Origin: Chrysomallon squamiferum
Taxonomy: Eukaryota; Mollusca; Gastropoda; Neomphalida; Peltospiridae
Assembly (NCBI GenBank): GCA_012295275.1
Contig: CM022674.1
Location: 12,149,864-12,211,863, forward strand
Direction of reading: 5' to 3'
DNA: 62,000 bases
The translations under genes and the position numbers were made by a program. The notes beneath the pieces were generated by a model. It made no database searches. It was not told the origin of the DNA and worked only from the letters and a program-made list of their open reading frames with translations. The first letter of the stretch is position 1. Each line of letters begins with the position of its first letter. This document shows, piece after piece, positions 61,501-62,000 of the stretch.

Positions 61501-62000
61501 CTTATATTTTATGCATTTCGAGTATCTCTTTCAGTAGGTTTGATTTATGTTGTTTTGACATCTGATAGCTTTCTCATAAATAGTTAGTATTTAATGACTT
61601 TGTTTTTGTGTTTTCGTGAACGTTTTCGACCCTGCCTTTTTCCATTCATTTAGCTACTAAACACCAAACTGCCATTACCTAAAACGTCATCATTACGAAA
61701 TCCAAAATAAAGACCTTCGCAACTTCCTGTCCGGATAGATAACATTTTTCCCAGTATCCTCTGCGGCTGGCTCCTAGTTCATTCTAATTCCGGTTTCTCA
61801 TCTTTACGACTGATTGAGTTTCCTTGACTTCGTTACTAATGAATGCGTTTTGTATTCAATTCTTACAAAAGAAATTGTTTTCAATTTTCTGTAATATTTG
61901 TTCTTAAAAGTATACGGTGAATGGACTGAATGGACAGAAGAACGTGGTGAATGTAATAATCACATGTGGCGTTGGTATCGCTATTATATCGACAACTCGA
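23991..62000 (+). CDS. P2: giant tandem A-B-C (six-Cys domain + TSP1) protein, runs off right edge
   Basis: A 31-bp signal exon is followed by 15 consecutive A-B-C exon triplets, the last cut by the window. Internal exon sizes are nearly constant: A 163 bp, B 149 bp, C 195 bp, so one module is 507 bp or 169 residues. Phases are 1-2, 2-1 and 1-1. A and B together give C-x10-C-x36-C-x10-C-x13-C-x22-C; C is TSP1 with GEWTEWT and CNNTCG. Most modules carry several N-glycosylation sequons (NxS/T). All A exons are open; B7, B12, C5, C8 and C15 have frameshifts, so not all exons can be joined in one mRNA. No D, TM or stop exon is reached. Introns of 0.3-2.5 kb hold microsatellites and the repeats listed separately. 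Likely extracellular or surface; function unknown. Confidence 0.75.
24022..25407 (+). other. P2 intron 1 with short tandem duplications
   Basis: Holds ACAT and (GA)n tracts (24400-24490), an 83-bp unit present twice (about 24495-24660), a 47-bp unit present twice (about 25078-25175), and poly-T with GTT runs (25203-25262). No gene recognised. Confidence 0.5.
25408..25591 (+). CDS. P2 A1: signal-peptide end + A segment
   Basis: 184 bp, acceptor TTCTTCAG, donor GTAAGA. VNIFIAVVKGEDC then EKCTKATGHTEQS, GSIPKGESVQSF and KYC. Followed at once by a (GT)n tract. Confidence 0.82.
25609..25686. repeat. (GT)n microsatellite
   Basis: GT run just after the A1 donor. Confidence 0.9.
25960..26200 (+). 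mobile_element. Possible degenerate tRNA-like SINE
   Basis: An A-box-like TGGTAGAGTGT (about 26129) and a B-box-like GGTTTGATTAGG (about 26191) are about 60 bp apart. Weak evidence. Confidence 0.25.
26450..26545 (-). pseudogene. Inverted, decayed B-exon fragment in P2 intron
   Basis: On the minus strand TTTTGTAG is followed by sequence close to a B exon (AACTGCTTCAGACGTGCTGG, then AATAATGACGAAT). It has stops and lacks the 3' half. It lies opposite to the gene, between A1 and B1. Confidence 0.55.
26999..27147 (+). CDS. P2 B1
   Basis: 149 bp, acceptor TTTTATAG, donor GTAAGT. KAMINLSSNCIRRAGEVIEN then DDECKRF and SEYKLACTAG. Almost identical to B9 (49153-49301), flanking intron included. Confidence 0.82.
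27570..27764 (+). CDS. P2 C1 (TSP1)
   Basis: 195 bp, phase 1/1, acceptor TTTCAAAG, donor GTAAGT. YGEWTEWTEQRGECNNTCGV, TRTC, KLC, ESC, QSC: complete TSP1 signature. Confidence 0.85.
27786..28480 (+). mobile_element. Internally deleted Tigger/pogo-like DNA transposon
   Basis: Inverted ends TAGTGATACCTCGAGTTACG and (reverse strand) CAGTGGTACCTTGACTTACG are flanked by TA. Inside, from about 27996, MDHKKVGAQDSAEKKK... and MMSIELKNEMIEKYE resemble the N-terminus of Tigger-type transposases, and LKHKKSIKTISSAKG follows in another frame. The catalytic part is missing. Confidence 0.65.
28843..29005 (+). CDS. P2 A2
   Basis: 163 bp, intact. EWCNAIYTSKLDKC, GHTKESMDFMLSRGQTGSIP, TFC. Donor GTAAAT. Confidence 0.82.
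29487..29566. repeat. (CT)n-(TA)n microsatellite
   Basis: CT run changing to a TA run in the A2-B2 intron. Confidence 0.9.
30004..30152 (+). CDS. P2 B2
   Basis: 149 bp, acceptor TTTGTAG, intact. QAKISLSSKCFRYAADAIEA, NKCNNF, SEYKLACFAG. Flanks resemble B3. Confidence 0.82.
30640..30834 (+). CDS. P2 C2 (TSP1)
   Basis: 195 bp, intact. YGEWTEWTEQRGECNNTCGF; the linker reads PQTRRILKLC instead of PQTGRKLKLC. Confidence 0.85.
31205..31367 (+). CDS. P2 A3
   Basis: 163 bp, intact. IVSCNSMYASKLDKC, SRGEKGSIPKEESVLSF. Nearly identical to A4, upstream intron included. Confidence 0.82.
31760..31908 (+). CDS. P2 B3
   Basis: 149 bp, intact. KAKINSSSNCFRSAGNDIES, SEYKLACLAG. Confidence 0.82.
32878..33072 (+). 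CDS. P2 C3 (TSP1)
   Basis: 195 bp, intact. YGEWTEWTEHHGKCNNTCGA, TSRTCNKLPQTGRKLKLC. Confidence 0.85.
33442..33604 (+). CDS. P2 A4
   Basis: 163 bp, intact. IVSCNAMYATKLDKC, SRGQKGSIPTEESVLSF. Confidence 0.82.
33896..34044 (+). CDS. P2 B4
   Basis: 149 bp, intact. KDKISLSSNCFRSAADVIEG, KKDVGKNVSEYKLACFTG. Confidence 0.82.
34340..34740 (-). mobile_element. Relic of a pogo/jerky-type transposase
   Basis: From an ATG at 34728 the minus strand reads MRHYKRKTTTERTPEDVLKC, like psq-type N-termini of pogo-family transposases. Further down, in other frames, FCDSLTTVMDKNVFLYNTDG resembles the YNxDE region. Several stops; not functional. Confidence 0.45.
35420..35496. repeat. (ATT)n microsatellite
   Basis: ATT run upstream of C4. 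Confidence 0.9.
35607..35801 (+). CDS. P2 C4 (TSP1)
   Basis: 195 bp, intact. YGEWTTWTEQRGECNNTCGV, KLQLCVGNSLETEYESC. Confidence 0.85.
36188..36350 (+). CDS. P2 A5
   Basis: 163 bp, intact. DWCNAMYHSNSLKC, SRGQKGHIPKEESIATF (GHIP replaces GSIP). Confidence 0.82.
36570..37790. mobile_element. Candidate non-autonomous element with imperfect inverted ends
   Basis: The left end TTTCCGTGTCAAATCACC and the right end (reversed) TTTCACGTGAAATCACC are imperfect inverted repeats. ATGATCGGACAAG(G/C)GGTTT recurs inside both ends in inverted orientation. No transposase recognised. Contains a (GT)n tract. Confidence 0.45.
37979..38033 (+). pseudogene. Broken B-exon remnant before B5
   Basis: About 40 bp match the middle of a B exon (TTCAACGTGCTGCTGATGCT, then ...GACGAATG), but the 5' third and the whole 3' half are gone. 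It lies between A5 and the intact B5. Confidence 0.6.
38363..38511 (+). CDS. P2 B5
   Basis: 149 bp, intact. NSKISLVSNCFRAAGETIEK, NEECKRFVGD, SEYKLACFGG. Confidence 0.82.
39021..39217 (+). pseudogene. P2 C5 (TSP1) with +2 frameshift
   Basis: 197 bp: reads YGEWTDWTEQRGKCNNTCGI up to NSNETK. Then two extra bases (ACAAAAGACATGAA versus ACAAAATATGAA) shift the frame, losing the last two cysteines and leaving the wrong end phase. Splice sites remain. A normal C exon can be skipped without changing frame. Confidence 0.7.
39610..39772 (+). CDS. P2 A6
   Basis: 163 bp, intact. IISCYALYASNVAKCNNLTG, SRGQTGSIPKEESVLTF. Confidence 0.82.
40167..40315 (+). CDS. P2 B6
   Basis: 149 bp, intact. KAKINLSSNCFRHAGMAIEN, ISEYKLVCFAG. 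Confidence 0.82.
41146..41340 (+). CDS. P2 C6 (TSP1)
   Basis: 195 bp, intact. YGEWTEWTKHHGKCNNTCGV, QTGRLLKLCLGHSKETEYE. Confidence 0.85.
41743..41905 (+). CDS. P2 A7
   Basis: 163 bp, intact. NLCNAMYVSKLTKC, GHTKRTIDFMVSRGQAGSIP. Its partner B7 is frameshifted. Confidence 0.8.
42119..43116. repeat. Fold-back palindrome 1 (P2 intron A7-B7)
   Basis: Arms about 42119-42537 and 42791-43116 are inverted copies of each other (CTAATTCTGGGGAATGTAAC and its complement; AACCTATTAATATATG and its complement). The loop is about 250 bp. Arm lengths differ by a microsatellite-rich insertion. Confidence 0.7.
43111..44111. repeat. Fold-back palindrome 2 (P2 intron A7-B7)
   Basis: Arms about 43111-43362 and 43852-44111 are inverted copies (AACAATTTACAATCCGATC, CAGCTTTAATAAAAA and complements). 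The loop is about 490 bp. It abuts palindrome 1 and shares its GAATAATnCCAGGATGTCGT-type inner motif. Confidence 0.7.
44358..44505 (+). pseudogene. P2 B7 with -1 frameshift
   Basis: 148 bp: KDKISLISSCFRHAGESSEN... then one base is lost at GATGTC-AAAATAAAT. The frame shifts before the final SEYKLAC. The donor is GTACGT. It follows the two fold-back repeats of this intron. Confidence 0.7.
45438..45455 (+). pseudogene. Chimeric C-exon stub
   Basis: TTTTTCAAAG is followed by TTGATGGTGAATG, the first bases of a C exon. The DNA then switches to intron sequence of the kind at 30420-30640. A recombination junction, not an exon. Confidence 0.6.
45626..45820 (+). CDS. P2 C7 (TSP1, extra Cys type)
   Basis: 195 bp, intact. 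YGEWTEWTERRGECNNTCGL then GTCLVSKTRTCKKLPQTGRQ. It has an additional cysteine and shares this block only with C13. Confidence 0.83.
46291..46453 (+). CDS. P2 A8
   Basis: 163 bp, intact. MMSCNAMYASNLDKC, GQTKESMDFMLSRGQTGSIP. Confidence 0.82.
46602..46855. repeat. (GTAT)n microsatellite
   Basis: About 250 bp of GTAT/GT repeats after A8. It produces Met-Tyr-Val-Cys-type open frames without meaning. Confidence 0.9.
47250..47398 (+). CDS. P2 B8
   Basis: 149 bp, intact. KAKINLSSNCFRRAADVIEN, CKRFAEKKIKKDIERKLSEY. Confidence 0.82.
48050..48243 (+). pseudogene. P2 C8 (TSP1) with -1 frameshift and stop
   Basis: 194 bp: a perfect start (YGEWTEWTEQRGECNNTCGV, TTRTCK). One base is then missing (CATGTAAAAACTTCC versus CATGTAAGAAACTTCC) and TAA is reached. 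Splice sites remain. The missing base lies in an A-run, so an assembly error is possible. Confidence 0.7.
48614..48776 (+). CDS. P2 A9
   Basis: 163 bp, intact. ELCNAMYASNLDKC, GSIPHTESIVTLRKMYC. Confidence 0.82.
49153..49301 (+). CDS. P2 B9
   Basis: 149 bp, intact. Nearly the same as B1, 22 kb upstream (KAMINLSSNCIRRAGEVIEN). Confidence 0.82.
49899..50093 (+). CDS. P2 C9 (TSP1)
   Basis: 195 bp, intact. YGEWSEWTQQRGECNNTCGV, TCEILPQTGRKLKLC. Confidence 0.85.
50458..50620 (+). CDS. P2 A10
   Basis: 163 bp, intact. QLCNALYLSSVAKCINSTG, FLLSRGQAGSIPKEES. Confidence 0.82.
50745..50825 (-). mobile_element. SINE-like repeat fragment (reversed)
   Basis: CTTCCTACGAAGCACGGCGC, GTCTTTCGTCATTTTTGCA and GGGAAACCTAGCACTGG match, in reverse, the body repeat at 2890-3115 and 16255-16430. 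Confidence 0.4.
51131..51279 (+). CDS. P2 B10
   Basis: 149 bp, intact, the most diverged B of the array: KAKVSSISSCFGHALDTLDN, HCNVYVGDKLEKDVE, SEYKLACFAG. Confidence 0.82.
51773..51967 (+). CDS. P2 C10 (TSP1)
   Basis: 195 bp, intact. YGEWTEWTEQRGECNNTCGV, NSNETRHESC. Confidence 0.85.
52619..52781 (+). CDS. P2 A11
   Basis: 163 bp, intact. EWCNAMYASNVTNC, SRGQAGYIPQEHSILTF (GYIP). Confidence 0.82.
53134..53282 (+). CDS. P2 B11
   Basis: 149 bp, intact. KAKINLSSNCFRDAGDSIEN, SEYKLACFGG. Confidence 0.82.
53871..54065 (+). CDS. P2 C11 (TSP1)
   Basis: 195 bp, intact. YGEWTEWTEQRGECNNTCGV, TCNKLPQTGRQLKLC. Confidence 0.85.
54388..54550 (+). CDS. P2 A12
   Basis: 163 bp, intact, donor GTTAGT. ELCSAVYASKLDKC, LVSSGLAGSIPKEES. 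Its partner B12 is frameshifted. Confidence 0.8.
54917..55066 (+). pseudogene. P2 B12 with +1 frameshift
   Basis: 150 bp: EAKINSSSNCFRLAVEAIEN..., then AAGAAAGGACGTC instead of AAGAAAGATGTC shifts the frame to KKGRRK-stop. Splice sites are kept. Frame could be preserved only by skipping A12 and B12 together. Confidence 0.7.
55539..55733 (+). CDS. P2 C12 (TSP1, diverged)
   Basis: 195 bp, intact. VHLEWTEWTKQRGNCNSTCG, KTRTCEIFLQTGKREKLC, YEYCYTSTEYC. The most diverged C of the array. Confidence 0.84.
56015..56076 (+). repeat. Tandem duplication across the A13 acceptor
   Basis: AAGCCTGATTGGTGCGGTGA occurs twice about 56 bp apart, once in the intron and once as the start of exon A13. CTTCCATTA is repeated with it. 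Only the second copy has the TTTCAG acceptor. Confidence 0.6.
56077..56239 (+). CDS. P2 A13
   Basis: 163 bp, intact. KPDWCGEIYASNLANC, GHSTESMAFILSRGQNGSIP. Confidence 0.82.
56722..56867 (+). CDS. P2 B13
   Basis: 146 bp, one codon shorter than usual but in frame. EAKINLASNCFQTAGEDKKK, VCKRFTAEKIRKDVEKKLSE. Confidence 0.8.
57580..57774 (+). CDS. P2 C13 (TSP1, extra Cys type)
   Basis: 195 bp, intact. YGEWTEWTERRGECNDTCGL, GTCLVSKTRTCKKLPQTGRQ: the same variant block as C7. Confidence 0.84.
58144..58306 (+). CDS. P2 A14
   Basis: 163 bp, intact. ETCNAMYASHLAKC, GSIPKDESVLTFRTKYC. Confidence 0.82.
58494..58563. repeat. (ATT)n microsatellite
   Basis: ATT run in the A14-B14 intron. Confidence 0.9.
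58702..58850 (+). CDS. P2 B14
   Basis: 149 bp, intact. NSKISLITACFRDAGDAMEK, TDVCKRLVGDKSKKDVE; donor GTAAGC. Confidence 0.82.
59944..60138 (+). CDS. P2 C14 (TSP1)
   Basis: 195 bp, intact. YGEWTEWTKQRGKCNNTCGV, AVISTTRTCNKLPQTGRK. Confidence 0.85.
60541..60703 (+). CDS. P2 A15
   Basis: 163 bp, intact. INVCKAAYTNNFAKC, SSGQAGSIPKGESVLSF. Confidence 0.82.
60954..61102 (+). CDS. P2 B15
   Basis: 149 bp, intact. KTKINLTSNCFRRATDAIDR, FEYELKCFAG. Confidence 0.82.
61912..62000 (+). pseudogene. P2 C15 (TSP1), frameshifted and cut by window end
   Basis: YGEWTEWTEERGECNN, then one extra base (AATAATCACATGTGG versus AATAACACATGTGG) breaks CNNTCG. The exon continues beyond the window. Confidence 0.6.

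Overview
The window is animal (non-vertebrate) genomic DNA: AT-rich, full of microsatellites (GA, GT, ACAT/GTAT, AAT/TTA) and small transposon relics, with short exons bounded by clear GT/AG sites. The sequence character, the tRNA-like SINE fragments and the repeat types suggest a mollusc, most likely a cephalopod; that is inference. No bacterial, viral or stable-RNA gene was found.

By joining exons across splice sites I resolve one cluster of four paralogous genes for secreted or membrane proteins, all built from the same exon types. A tiny first exon carries the start of a split signal peptide. Exon A (163 bp internally; phase 1 in, 2 out) and exon B (149 bp; phase 2 in, 1 out) together encode a domain of about 100 residues with cysteine spacing C-x10-C-x36-C-x10-C-x13-C-x22-C, which I do not recognise. 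Exon C (195 bp, phase 1/1) is a thrombospondin type-1 repeat (TSP1) with WxxW and CxxTCG motifs. Exon D (132-180 bp) is a shortened TSP1-like segment with CSxTCGxGxRR. A TM exon and small phase-2/2 tail exons follow.

Layout: (1) 494-4690, minus strand, 'M2': signal-A-B-C-A-B-D, running off the left edge, where positions 1-480 hold a decayed duplicate of its B-D part. (2) 11974-16779, minus, 'M1': signal-A-B-C-D-TM-short tail. The summed exons are 759 bp, an open frame of 252 aa. Eight phase-2/2 microexons (18-45 bp) lie at 6575-11995, and a spare first exon at 8600-8624. (3) 17680-22267, plus, 'P1': signal-A-B-C-D-TM-two tail exons, 1005 bp, an open frame of 334 aa. M1 and P1 are divergent, 0.9 kb apart. 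(4) 23991 to beyond the right edge, plus, 'P2': a signal exon and then at least 15 tandem A-B-C exon triplets, about 169 aa each (at least 2,500 aa if all were joined). No D or TM exon is reached.

All 15 A exons of P2 are intact. Two B and three C exons carry frameshifts, but C is frame-neutral when skipped and so is an A+B pair, so damaged modules could be spliced out. Nearly identical modules, chimeric breakpoints, an inverted B-exon fragment and two large fold-back palindromes show active turnover. The most novel content is this expanding, modular, probably membrane-anchored A/B-TSP1 family. A role in recognition or adhesion is a reasonable guess, but the sequence does not show it.
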